Shown here: piece by piece, positions 5,934 through 13,183 of the stretch
How the letters are laid out: every line of letters begins with the position of its first letter
How positions within the stretch are numbered: the stretch's first letter is position 1
Source: an uncultured Litorilinea sp.
GTDB lineage: Bacteria > Chloroflexota > Anaerolineae > Caldilineales > Caldilineaceae
DNA: 13,411 nucleotides
Reading direction: 5' to 3'
Assembly: GCA_946885925.1 (NCBI GenBank)
Contig: CAMPHP010000017.1
Coordinates: forward strand, 1 to 13,411
Translations under genes and position numbers: made by a program
The notes under the pieces: model-generated
Database searches by the model: none
Told to the model about the DNA's origin: nothing
The model's input: only the letters and a program-made list of their open reading frames with translations

Positions 5934-7004
5934 GTGATTAACCCACTTGATTGGCTGTTAGGGCTTTTTTCGCTGGATATTGGGATTGATTTGGGCACGG
6001 CAAATACGCTGGTGCATGTCAAAAACCGAGGTATTGTCATCAACGAACCGTCCGTGGTGGCAATTGATAAGTCATCTCGTCGCCGCAACCAGGTAAAGGC
6101 GATTGGCAACGACGCCAAAGAGATGGTGGGGCGCACCCCTGCGCATATTGTGGCGATTCGCCCCTTGCAAGATGGCGTGATTTCCGACTTTGATGTAACC
6201 GAGCAAATGATTCATCACTTCATTGGGAAAGTGCATGGCAACCGGGCTTTTGGTGCCGCGCGCCCCCGGGTGGTGATTGGCATTCCCTCTGGCGTCACAG
6301 AAGTGGAGAAGCGCGCGGTGCGCGATGCCGCCATTAGCGCCGGGGCACGTGAGGCTGGTTTGGTCGAGGAGCCGATGGCCGCTGCGATTGGCGCGGGGCT
6401 GCCTGTCACCGAGTCGGTCGGTTCCATGATTGTGGATATTGGCGGTGGTACAACCGAGGTAGCAGTGATCTCATTGGGGGGCATTGTTGTCTCTCGCTCG
6501 ATTCGCGTGGCGGGTGATGAGATGAATGAGGACATCGTCAATTATGCGCGCCAGAAGTACAATTTGCTGATTGGGTTGCGTATGGCCGAGCGTACCAAGA
6601 TTGAGATCGGCTCTGCCTACCCGATGGAGCGCGAGCGCACGATGATCTTGCGTGGGCGCAATTTGATCACCGGCCTGCCCGAAGCGGTAGAAGTCAGTTC
6701 TGTTGAAGTTCGCGAGGCGTTATCTGGCTCTGTGCAGGTAATTGTCGACGCAGTAAAGGCAACTTTGGATGAAACACCACCCGAATTGGTGGCTGATTTG
6801 ATGGAGTATGGGATTGTACTGGCTGGCGGTGGGGCCCTCCTCCACGGGCTTGCCCAACGTCTTCAAGACGAAACACGTATGCATGTATACGTAGCCGATA
6901 ATCCCCTGACTGCGGTCGTGATGGGGACAGGGATGATCCTGGAAAAGCCGGAATTCTACCGGGAAACCCTGACCAGTATGCAGCGCAAAAGCACCATTCG
7001 CTAA
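5934..7004 (+). CDS. mreB: Rod shape-determining protein MreB (actin-like)
   Basis: 356 residues, GTG start. MreB forms ATP-dependent filaments on the inner membrane face that organise lateral wall synthesis by MreC, MreD, RodA and PBP2. Residues 1-13 (MINPLDWLLGLFS) form a hydrophobic/amphipathic N-terminal segment suited to membrane binding. The actin-fold motifs are in order: phosphate 1 DIGIDLGTANT (15-25), RPLQDGVISDFDVTEQMI (76-93), EEPMAAAIGAGLPV (145-158) around the catalytic-type glutamate, phosphate 2 VDIGGGTTEVAV (167-178), RVAGDEMNEDI (191-201), MAERTKIEIGSAYP (217-230) and the adenosine motif GIVLAGGGALLHGL (293-306). Length and motifs are normal. It is first of the plus-strand cluster, with a 93-base gap to mreC. 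The MreB-versus-Mbl paralogue choice rests on being next to mreC and mreD. Confidence 0.97.
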   Translation: MINPLDWLLGLFSLDIGIDLGTANTLVHVKNRGIVINEPSVVAIDKSSRRRNQVKAIGNDAKEMVGRTPAHIVAIRPLQDGVISDFDVTEQMIHHFIGKVHGNRAFGAARPRVVIGIPSGVTEVEKRAVRDAAISAGAREAGLVEEPMAAAIGAGLPVTESVGSMIVDIGGGTTEVAVISLGGIVVSRSIRVAGDEMNEDIVNYARQKYNLLIGLRMAERTKIEIGSAYPMERERTMILRGRNLITGLPEAVEVSSVEVREALSGSVQVIVDAVKATLDETPPELVADLMEYGIVLAGGGALLHGLAQRLQDETRMHVYVADNPLTAVVMGTGMILEKPEFYRETLTSMQRKSTIR

Positions 7005-7053
7005 TGTTTTCGGCAGTTTGTGCGGAGATTATACTAAGCTTGTGCGAATGGTG
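6992..7053. repeat. 10-base inverted repeat spanning the mreB stop and mreB-mreC gap
   Basis: CACCATTCGC at 6992-7001 (last codons of mreB) is the exact reverse complement of GCGAATGGTG at 7044-7053. The 42 bases between hold the mreB stop codon and a TATACT at 7030-7035. No T run follows, so it is not a standard terminator. It could be an RNA stem in the intercistronic region. Confidence 0.6.
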
Positions 7054-7097
7054 GACACGAACGGTTCCTACTCATAACTTTCCACAACTAACTATTT

Positions 7098-8234
7098 ATG
7101 CGTGATATTGACAGAAGGCCCTGGTCATTTGGCGATATTGGCATTCGCCTGTTGATACTCGGATTGGCCTCCATCCTCCTGATGGCTTTGCAAGTCACAG
7201 GTCGTTTGGAGCCTGTGCAGAGTGTGATAACTCAGTTGACATCGCCCGCGCAAGTGAGCGCAACAGGGGCAACCGAAAGTGTGACGGATGCGCTTGATTT
7301 TGTCTTCGAGTTACGCAATATGCGCCAGCGCAACGCCGAGTTGGAGCAAGTTAATTCCAACTTGTTGGTCGAGAATTTTGAATTGCGCGAGGTGCAGCGT
7401 GAAAACGAATTGATGCGCGAGATGTTGGCCTTTGCCCAAACGCGTCCAGGTTTAGATTTACGTGGCGCTCAGATTGTGGCGCAGGTTATTGGCCAAGAGA
7501 GCAACAACTTTCTCGGTTACATCATGTTGGACTTGGGACAGGACCACGGTATTGAAGTCGGCTATCCTGTCGTCACCGACCAAGGATTGGTGGGGCGTAT
7601 CAGCGAGGTCAATGACAACACCTCCAAGGTGCTGATGATTAGCGATCCGAGCAGCGCAGTCAACGCCATCATGCAGAGCAGCCGGCTCAACGGTGTTGTG
7701 CGTGGCGCTCCGGGTGGTGACCTGATCATGGATTACATCCAACAGGGGCAGACATTCAAAGAGGGTGAAATTGTGCTGACATCGGGGCTGGGTGGGCGTT
7801 TCCCCAAGGGAATTCCCATCGGTCAGGTGATCGAGATTCGCCAGCGCGATATTGATGTTTTCCAGCAGGCAGTCATACGACCCACTGTAGACTTGTCTCG
7901 CCTGGAACTTGTTATGGTTGTAACCAATTTTGATCCCTTGGAAGATGTGCCAGAACTGTTGGTGCCGGAGACAGTGCCTGTTCAAGGGGGAGCAGCGAAT
8001 CCTTTGGATGCAGAAGCACCGCTAGATAGCAACTCATCTAATCGTGGAGCAGGGGATGGTACTTCAATAGATGGGGCTGCACCTGATGGGACTACAACGG
8101 ACGAGTTGCCAGCGGGTGAATCCGGCCTTGATGCTCCTGTCGCGCCCGACGCTACTGCTCCGGATGAGTCGTCGATAGATGAGCCAGGGATGGACACTAT
8201 CGCTCCGGTTGGAGCGACCGAAGGTGGGCAGTGA
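7098..8234 (+). CDS. mreC: Rod shape-determining protein MreC
   Basis: 378 residues. MreC is a bitopic membrane protein that links cytoplasmic MreB to the periplasmic or outer-face wall synthases and activates PBP2. A short cytoplasmic N-terminus is followed by one membrane helix (about 15-33), a coiled coil (about 68-112; RNAELEQVNSNLLVENFELR) and the paired beta-barrel MreC domain (about 120-278; GYIMLDLGQDHGIEVGYPVV, DQGLVGRISEV, SGLGGRFPKGIPIGQVIE). After 285 comes a roughly 90-residue acidic Asp/Gly/Pro/Thr-rich tail that lacks fold signals and is not part of the core family domain. The ATG at 7098 has no clear Shine-Dalgarno. Its last four bases overlap the mreD start (GTGA), which implies coupled translation. 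Confidence 0.94.
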   Translation: MRDIDRRPWSFGDIGIRLLILGLASILLMALQVTGRLEPVQSVITQLTSPAQVSATGATESVTDALDFVFELRNMRQRNAELEQVNSNLLVENFELREVQRENELMREMLAFAQTRPGLDLRGAQIVAQVIGQESNNFLGYIMLDLGQDHGIEVGYPVVTDQGLVGRISEVNDNTSKVLMISDPSSAVNAIMQSSRLNGVVRGAPGGDLIMDYIQQGQTFKEGEIVLTSGLGGRFPKGIPIGQVIEIRQRDIDVFQQAVIRPTVDLSRLELVMVVTNFDPLEDVPELLVPETVPVQGGAANPLDAEAPLDSNSSNRGAGDGTSIDGAAPDGTTTDELPAGESGLDAPVAPDATAPDESSIDEPGMDTIAPVGATEGGQ

Positions 8235-8746
8235 ACCGAGGCGCACTCTACTACATGATGCTGCCCTTAATTGGGATTGCATGTCTCTTGCAGGCGACTG
8301 CGGCTGGACGCATGAAGATCTTTGGTGTCAAGCCCGATTTGGTGTTGCTCTTAATCATCATCGGCGCATTGGTCTATGGCAGTCGTCCCGCAGTTATATG
8401 GGCGTTTTTCGGTGGGCTGGGGCTGGATATCTTTAGCGGCGGACCTATGGGTGGGTCGAGCCTGGCTTTGATGGCAGCAGCGATGATGGCGGGCTTTGGG
8501 CACCGTACTTTGTCACGCTTTAACCCGCTGGTACCCCTGACGGCAGTGATGGCAGGTACACTGGTCTATGCAGTGGCTTATCTGAGCATCTTAGCTGTGT
8601 TACAATATCTAGACGTGACCCATCATCGGGTACCTTTTTTGTCTACGATGCAAAGCGTAGTGGTTCCTGCGCTCGTTTATAATACCACGCTCATGGTTTT
8701 GCTGATTCCGTTTCTCAACCGGATCCCGGAAAGCCAAGATCTGTGA
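8231..8746 (+). CDS. mreD: Rod shape-determining protein MreD
   Basis: 171 residues, a polytopic inner-membrane protein of the elongasome. About five hydrophobic helices can be seen (roughly 8-25, 35-50, 53-70, 76-125 as two, and 138-162). MreD-like features are the KPDLVLLLIIIGAL segment (34-47), the GGLGLDIFSGGPMGGSSLALM loop (61-81) and the closing VYNTTLMVLLIPFLNRI helix. I choose the GTG at 8231, which overlaps the mreC stop as GTGA and follows an AAGGTGG box inside mreC; an ATG at 8255 would remove the first eight residues. Recognition rests on weakly conserved family features plus position after mreC, which is strong. Confidence 0.9.
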   Translation: MNRGALYYMMLPLIGIACLLQATAAGRMKIFGVKPDLVLLLIIIGALVYGSRPAVIWAFFGGLGLDIFSGGPMGGSSLALMAAAMMAGFGHRTLSRFNPLVPLTAVMAGTLVYAVAYLSILAVLQYLDVTHHRVPFLSTMQSVVVPALVYNTTLMVLLIPFLNRIPESQDL

Positions 8747-8769
8747 GTAAATGAGTGATTGGATGACGT

Positions 8770-10965
8770 ATGTCTATGTTTGAAACAACTCGCCGAGACA
8801 CCTCTCGCATGACTATGTTTTTGTTCCGGTCTGCGGTCGTGATGATCTTTCTATTCGTTGGGGTGCGGCTCTACCAACTCCAAATTATCGAAGGCGATAG
8901 TTATCGAGAACAGGCAGATGGCAACCGCTTTGATCTAGTCGAGGTCTCTGCCAAGCGTGGAGTTATGTACGATCGCACGGGTCAGATTCTGACGCGCAAT
9001 CGCCCTTCCTTTGAGGTGGCGTTGGTGCCGGAAGATCTGCCGTTTGACGATCCAGAGACTGCGGTAGACGAAGAGGCAGTAGTAATTGAAGAAGTCCTGC
9101 GCACCATCGGTGTTGATACCAACCCCGAAGTAGCGTTACGTATGGCCGAGATTATGTTCTTGCGTTTGGGGCGTGCTGACTTCTCTGCTACGGTAGGCAA
9201 GGCTGGTGTAAAACTAGACTATATCACTGTGCCGGGGCCAACAGAAACAATTTATCGTGAGGATGGGAATCCGCCTCAAGAACTTGTCCATCCGCTGTTG
9301 CTGCCCGATATTTCAGAACCGCTGCCTATGGAGGGGCTTGTGGCGTTGGTGCAGCAAGCCATTGCGTGGGAACGTCAGGGGAGCGCATCGAAGCCAGTCC
9401 CAATCGTTGATTTGGTTGACCGCGAGCATGCATTTTCCATTGAAGAGGAGCGATACCGGCTTGCAGCAGTACGGGTCAACGAAGTTCCCGTGCGAGAATA
9501 TACAACCGAAGATCTCATGAGCCACATCTTGGGCTTTATGGGGCCGATTCCGGCAGCAGCCGCGCAAGCGTATCGAGAACGCGGATATACGAATCCGAAT
9601 GAGCGGGTGGGGTTAAATGGCCTAGAGTATTCTTACCAGCGTGAGTTACGTGGCATTCCAGGCTATAAAAACGTCGAGGTTGACATTTTAGGGCGCGAGA
9701 TGCGTACCGTGGGTGAAGTTGCCGAGCCTGTACCTGGCTCCAACCTGGTTCTCAGCATTGATATCCGTCTTCAACAGGTGATGATGGATGCGCTACAAGC
9801 CAAGATGACCGAGGTAGAAGCTCCGTGGGGGGTTGCAATTGCGATGGACCCCATGACAGGTGCGGTACAAGGCATGGTCAGTTTGCCTTCATATAATAAC
9901 AATGTCTTTGCAGAAAAGATCAACGAAGGATATTTGGAGCTAGAGGCTGATGAACGCCGCCCATTGATCAATTACGCTATCGGCGGTCTTTATCCCCCTG
10001 GTTCAACCTTTAAGCTGGTCACATCGGCAGCAGGATTGCAGGAGGATGTGATCGAGCCTGATACGCGGCTTACCGATGCCGGACCAATTTACCTACCCAA
10101 TCGGTTTGCTCCGAATGATATGTCGTTGGCCCAACCCTTTGTGAGTTGGAACCATAAACTGGGCATTGTCCACGGGGCGATTAACGTAGTAGACGCGTTA
10201 AAGCTTTCCAATGACATCTTCTTTTACATGGTTGGTGGTGGCTATCCCCCAACGCAATTTGCGGGATTGGGGCCGCGCAAACTAGCGCAATGGACTGAAC
10301 TCTTTGGCTATGGCCCGCCAACGGGCATTGATTTGCCGGGTGAGGTGGGGGCGACGGTACCTGACGACCAGTGGAAGCGCCAGTTGTATGCGGAAAGCTG
10401 GACAACTGGTGATAGCTATAATATGTCGATCGGTCAGGGCTTCGTATTGGGCACGCCCTTACAGGTTCTCGTGAGCACAGCGGCGGTAGCGAATGGCGGC
10501 AAGGTTGTCCAGCCCCAGGTCGTCTACCAGATTACCGATGCGAATGGTGGCTTGCAACGTGATTTTACACCGAAGTTTACGCGTGAATTGCCACTGGACG
10601 AAGGTATCATTGAGATTATCCAAGAAGGAATGTGGTCGGTTGTCAATGCCCCCAGCGGAACGGGTTATGCGGTTAAATTGGATAATCCCGATATCGTTGT
10701 GGCAGGTAAGACAGGTACGGCAGAGTTCTGTGACGCTGTTCCGACTGAAGAAGATCCAGAAGTACTCGATTGTCGCCGGGTTGACAATCCAAATGGTGAT
10801 GACTATCTGCCTACCCATGCGTGGATGGTGGCCTATGCGCCCTATGAAGCACCCGAGATTGCTGTGGTGGTCTTCGTTTATGATGGTGGCGAAGGTTCTG
10901 CTGTGGCTGCGCCGGTTGCCAAGACTATCTTGGAGGCATATTTTAACGAGATTCGTCCCCGCTAG
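8770..10965 (+). CDS. mrdA: Penicillin-binding protein 2 (MrdA), class B transpeptidase
   Basis: 731 residues. PBP2 cross-links new peptidoglycan during elongation, with RodA supplying glycan strands. A membrane anchor lies at about 17-36 (FLFRSAVVMIFLFVGVRLYQ). The dimerisation/pedestal region begins with KRGVMYDRTGQILTRNRPSFEV (62-83) and ends with RVGLNGLEYSYQRELRGIPGY (279-299). The transpeptidase domain (about 325-725) has the nucleophile motif STFK (Ser412, Lys415), SND (480-482, the SxD form common in PBP2) and KTGT (647-650). It is about 100 residues longer than typical PBP2; most of the excess lies at about 86-235. A Cys pair (654 and 668) brackets an acidic loop directly after KTGT. 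It starts 23 bases after mreD with only a weak ribosome binding site. The choice of PBP2 over an FtsI-type enzyme rests on the neighbouring mreBCD and rodA. Confidence 0.95.
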   Translation: MSMFETTRRDTSRMTMFLFRSAVVMIFLFVGVRLYQLQIIEGDSYREQADGNRFDLVEVSAKRGVMYDRTGQILTRNRPSFEVALVPEDLPFDDPETAVDEEAVVIEEVLRTIGVDTNPEVALRMAEIMFLRLGRADFSATVGKAGVKLDYITVPGPTETIYREDGNPPQELVHPLLLPDISEPLPMEGLVALVQQAIAWERQGSASKPVPIVDLVDREHAFSIEEERYRLAAVRVNEVPVREYTTEDLMSHILGFMGPIPAAAAQAYRERGYTNPNERVGLNGLEYSYQRELRGIPGYKNVEVDILGREMRTVGEVAEPVPGSNLVLSIDIRLQQVMMDALQAKMTEVEAPWGVAIAMDPMTGAVQGMVSLPSYNNNVFAEKINEGYLELEADERRPLINYAIGGLYPPGSTFKLVTSAAGLQEDVIEPDTRLTDAGPIYLPNRFAPNDMSLAQPFVSWNHKLGIVHGAINVVDALKLSNDIFFYMVGGGYPPTQFAGLGPRKLAQWTELFGYGPPTGIDLPGEVGATVPDDQWKRQLYAESWTTGDSYNMSIGQGFVLGTPLQVLVSTAAVANGGKVVQPQVVYQITDANGGLQRDFTPKFTRELPLDEGIIEIIQEGMWSVVNAPSGTGYAVKLDNPDIVVAGKTGTAEFCDAVPTEEDPEVLDCRRVDNPNGDDYLPTHAWMVAYAPYEAPEIAVVVFVYDGGEGSAVAAPVAKTILEAYFNEIRPR

Positions 10966-10969
10966 CGGG
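10958..10969. repeat. 12-base perfect palindrome at the mrdA stop codon
   Basis: CCCGCTAGCGGG is its own reverse complement and contains the TAG stop of mrdA (10963-10965). There is no central loop or following T run, so it is a poor terminator hairpin. A protein-binding site or chance are the alternatives. Confidence 0.6.
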
Positions 10970-11043
10970 ATATTGTGGGCAGAACGTTTACACTGCCCTG
11001 GGCTGCTCGTCCTATGGAGGCAAACAGCCACTAGGCTCATATA

Positions 11044-12141
11044 ATGTCTACGACGACAAATCCTGCACCACAAACCAATCCTGAACACGAACAGGGTGTG
11101 AACAGCGAAATGCTGGCATCTCATCGCCCCACGCCGCCTTTAACTGCGCGTATTGATGAGATTCATGGTGCGGGCGCGGCCAATGGTCACAATGATGAGC
11201 ACAACGGGGGCAGTAACGGGACGAATGGAGTACATCATCACGGTAGCGAAGCCCCTGTTATTTCTGGCGAAAGTACAGCGGCTGATGGTGCGTCTGGAGA
11301 TGAGATTCCATCACTGACGAATGGTTTATCCACACCCCGCAGCGCGGTCAAGATCAAGGGACGTCCGGGTGGTGTCTCGCTTGAACTGGGTGAAGGTGAT
11401 TGGGATGAGCTGATTCAATTGTTGGAGGAGCGTTTAAATGCCGCTGAGGGCTTTTTCCGAGGTGGCCGCGTGGTGCTGGATGTGGGGTCACGCCCGCTTA
11501 TAGAAGACCATCTGCGCCAGATACGGCGCTTGTTGGAAGAACATGGGATGAAGTTGGGGATTGTGCGCTCGACTGCTGAACGCACGATCCAGGCGGCGTT
11601 AGAAGTGGGCGTCTCTATCACGAATGAAGAGACGGAGTCGTTGAATGTGGTACCAGAGATGTCTGCTTTTCTGCCAAGTAGCACATCAACCACTGCATCC
11701 ACGGGTACGCCTAGCAGCTATGCTCCGGCTGAATCTCAGACCTCCCGTCCCTTGGTACATCATGTGCACCGGGGGAGTCTGCGATCCGGGCAGGTATTAC
11801 GCAAGACGGAAAGCATTGTCATTATTGGCGATGTGAATCCAGGGGCCCAGGTGATCAGCGGGGGGGATATTATGGTATGGGGACGGCTGCGCGGGGTGGC
11901 TCATGCTGGGGCTGACGGGAATCGTCGTGCCGTGGTGACAGCCATAGACTTTGTGCCAACGCAGCTTCGCATCGCCACAGTCACGGCGGTTGCACCGGAA
12001 CAAAAGAAAGGGCGAGGGCTGATGTTTTGGAAAAAAGAGCCTGAGCGCCGTCCAGAAATTGCCCGTATCGTCGACGGTCGAATTGTGGTGGAACCGTGGG
12101 ACGAAAGCAAGCCAAATGGCCTAGGCGTGTGGCGCAAGTAA
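11044..12141 (+). CDS. minC: Septum site-determining protein MinC with long N-terminal extension
   Basis: 365 residues. MinC blocks FtsZ ring assembly away from mid-cell when recruited to the membrane by MinD. The N-terminal MinC domain is at about 101-190 (VKIKGRPGGVSLELGEG, then FFRGGRVVLDVGSRPL). The C-terminal beta-helix is at about 236-320 and holds the conserved RSGQ (247-250), IIGDVNPGAQVISGGDIMVWGRLRGVAHAG (260-289), and the closing PEIARIVDGRIVVEPW (337-352). A Ser/Thr linker (209-235) joins them. Residues 1-100 are low-complexity, rich in Asn, Gly, His and Ser (a run of three His at 64-66), and are absent from typical 210-240-residue MinC. No Shine-Dalgarno is seen at 11044; later starts are only at residues 19 or 23, so most of the extension must be real. 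It lies 90 bases before minD. Confidence 0.9.
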   Translation: MSTTTNPAPQTNPEHEQGVNSEMLASHRPTPPLTARIDEIHGAGAANGHNDEHNGGSNGTNGVHHHGSEAPVISGESTAADGASGDEIPSLTNGLSTPRSAVKIKGRPGGVSLELGEGDWDELIQLLEERLNAAEGFFRGGRVVLDVGSRPLIEDHLRQIRRLLEEHGMKLGIVRSTAERTIQAALEVGVSITNEETESLNVVPEMSAFLPSSTSTTASTGTPSSYAPAESQTSRPLVHHVHRGSLRSGQVLRKTESIVIIGDVNPGAQVISGGDIMVWGRLRGVAHAGADGNRRAVVTAIDFVPTQLRIATVTAVAPEQKKGRGLMFWKKEPERRPEIARIVDGRIVVEPWDESKPNGLGVWRK

Positions 12142-12187
12142 CCGAACCCGATCATAAAATATGGTATTCCGCATTCACACGCCAGCA

Positions 12188-12203
12188 GTTGGGCAAACCC
12201 AAC
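12188..12203 (+). promoter_or_regulatory. Hairpin in the minC-minD gap
   Basis: GTTGGG and CCCAAC form a perfect six-pair stem closed by a CAAA loop. It ends 15 bases before the minD ribosome binding site and has no T run after it, so it is not a terminator. It may protect or separate the minD message. Confidence 0.5.
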
Positions 12204-12218
12204 CTAGACATGCCTCCT

Positions 12219-12224
12219 GGAGAA
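12219..12224 (+). promoter_or_regulatory. Ribosome binding site of minD
   Basis: GGAGAA, seven bases before the ATG at 12232, the best Shine-Dalgarno on the plus strand of this window. It fixes the minD start at the residue expected from the family. Confidence 0.75.
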
Positions 12225-12231
12225 TGACTTC

Positions 12232-13026
12232 ATGCCCGGCAGTGTCATTACGGTAACTTCCGGTAAGGGAGGAGTCGGCAAAACCACCACATCGGCCAAC
12301 CTAGCAGTTGCATTAGCGTTGGCAGGCAAGCGAGTCATTGCGGTGGACGCGGACATAGGTCTGCGCAATCTCGACTTGGTGATGGGGTTGGAGAACCGGA
12401 TCCTTCATGATTTGGTTGATGTGGTCGAAGGGCGCTGCCAACTTCAGCAAGCTCTGGTGCGCGATACACGCGTAGATTCACTCTACTTGCTTGCTGCGGC
12501 GCAGACGCGCGACAAAGCCGATGTTGGTATCCAACAGATGGTTGCCGTCTGTCGTAGTCTTAGCCAGATGGCTGACTATGTGGTGATTGACTCGCCCGCA
12601 GGGATTGAGCATGGATTCCAGAGTGCGGTGGCTCCCGCGGATCGTGTTTTGATTGTCACCACGCCCGATGTTAGCGCCTTGCGCGATGCGGATAAGGTGA
12701 TCTTCTTGTTGGAACGCGATTGGAAGCATCAGCCTGGTTTGGTGGTCAATCGCTATAATGCCAAACTCTCGCGCGCAGGCGAACTGCGTGATGTCGATGA
12801 CATTCTCGACATTTTGGCGGTCGATTTGCTGGGTGTGGTCCCAGAGGATAAGCATATTGTCCTTGCAACCGACCGGGGGACGCCCGTCACGCTGAACAAA
12901 CGGCTGTGGGTGAGCCAAGCATATCGCAATATCGCCCAACGGGTCATGGGCAACAATGTGCCGTTGATGGATTTCCGCGAGCCTGGGCTGTTTGATTCGA
13001 TTTCACGTCTCTTTGCCCGCCGGTAG
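12232..13026 (+). CDS. minD: Septum site-determining ATPase MinD
   Basis: 264 residues, a ParA/MinD ATPase that dimerises with ATP, binds the membrane and brings MinC to it. The deviant Walker A motif GKGGVGKTT is at 11-19 with the signature Lys12. DADIGLRNLDLVMGLENR (39-56) is the switch I/MinD signature, VVIDSPAGIEHGF (117-129) the Walker B region, and TTPDVSALRDADKV (143-156) the Asp152 region that contacts MinC in characterised MinD. The C-terminal GLFDSISRLFARR (252-264) is a typical amphipathic membrane-targeting helix. Length is normal and nothing is missing. It follows minC and precedes rodA with a 153-base gap that contains no minE. Confidence 0.97.
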   Translation: MPGSVITVTSGKGGVGKTTTSANLAVALALAGKRVIAVDADIGLRNLDLVMGLENRILHDLVDVVEGRCQLQQALVRDTRVDSLYLLAAAQTRDKADVGIQQMVAVCRSLSQMADYVVIDSPAGIEHGFQSAVAPADRVLIVTTPDVSALRDADKVIFLLERDWKHQPGLVVNRYNAKLSRAGELRDVDDILDILAVDLLGVVPEDKHIVLATDRGTPVTLNKRLWVSQAYRNIAQRVMGNNVPLMDFREPGLFDSISRLFARR

Positions 13027-13045
13027 TCTTTTGCGCGAATCCTTG

Positions 13046-13183
13046 ATGATCAATGCAATATTCAAGGAAGCTCAAGGTTGTTGTGGGGGCTTTCTTAAAG
13101 AATCATGGGTTTGTGCGATGCATATGGGGTTGTTTGTTGTGGTAGACGCCAGTAGGCGTATGACTGTGGTTGTGCAGCAATGA
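13046..13183 (+). CDS. Doubtful 45-aa ORF overlapping the rodA start
   Basis: A reading frame starting MINAIFKEAQ and ending MTVVVQQ fills the minD-rodA gap. Its TGA overlaps the rodA ATG as ATGA. It has no ribosome binding site and no resemblance to MinE that I can see. It is listed because it could couple rodA translation, but a chance frame is more likely. Confidence 0.2.
   Translation: MINAIFKEAQGCCGGFLKESWVCAMHMGLFVVVDASRRMTVVVQQ

Noticed and set aside
7458..7985. 175-codon open frame on the minus strand opposite mreC
   Set aside because: Antisense shadow of mreC with no ribosome binding site or motif.
10977..10998. GGGCAG/CTGCCC stem after mrdA as a terminator
   Set aside because: Only six pairs with a ten-base loop and no following T run; minC follows on the same strand.
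10459..11124. 221-codon open frame on the minus strand across the mrdA end and minC start
   Set aside because: It is antisense to two well-recognised genes, has composition typical of a shadow frame and shows no family motif.
12478..12939. 153-codon open frame on the minus strand opposite minD
   Set aside because: Antisense shadow of a fully conserved minD.
13040..13068. TCCTTGA/TCAAGGA inverted repeat after minD as a terminator
   Set aside because: A seven-pair AT-containing stem with a fifteen-base loop and no T run; rodA continues in the same direction.
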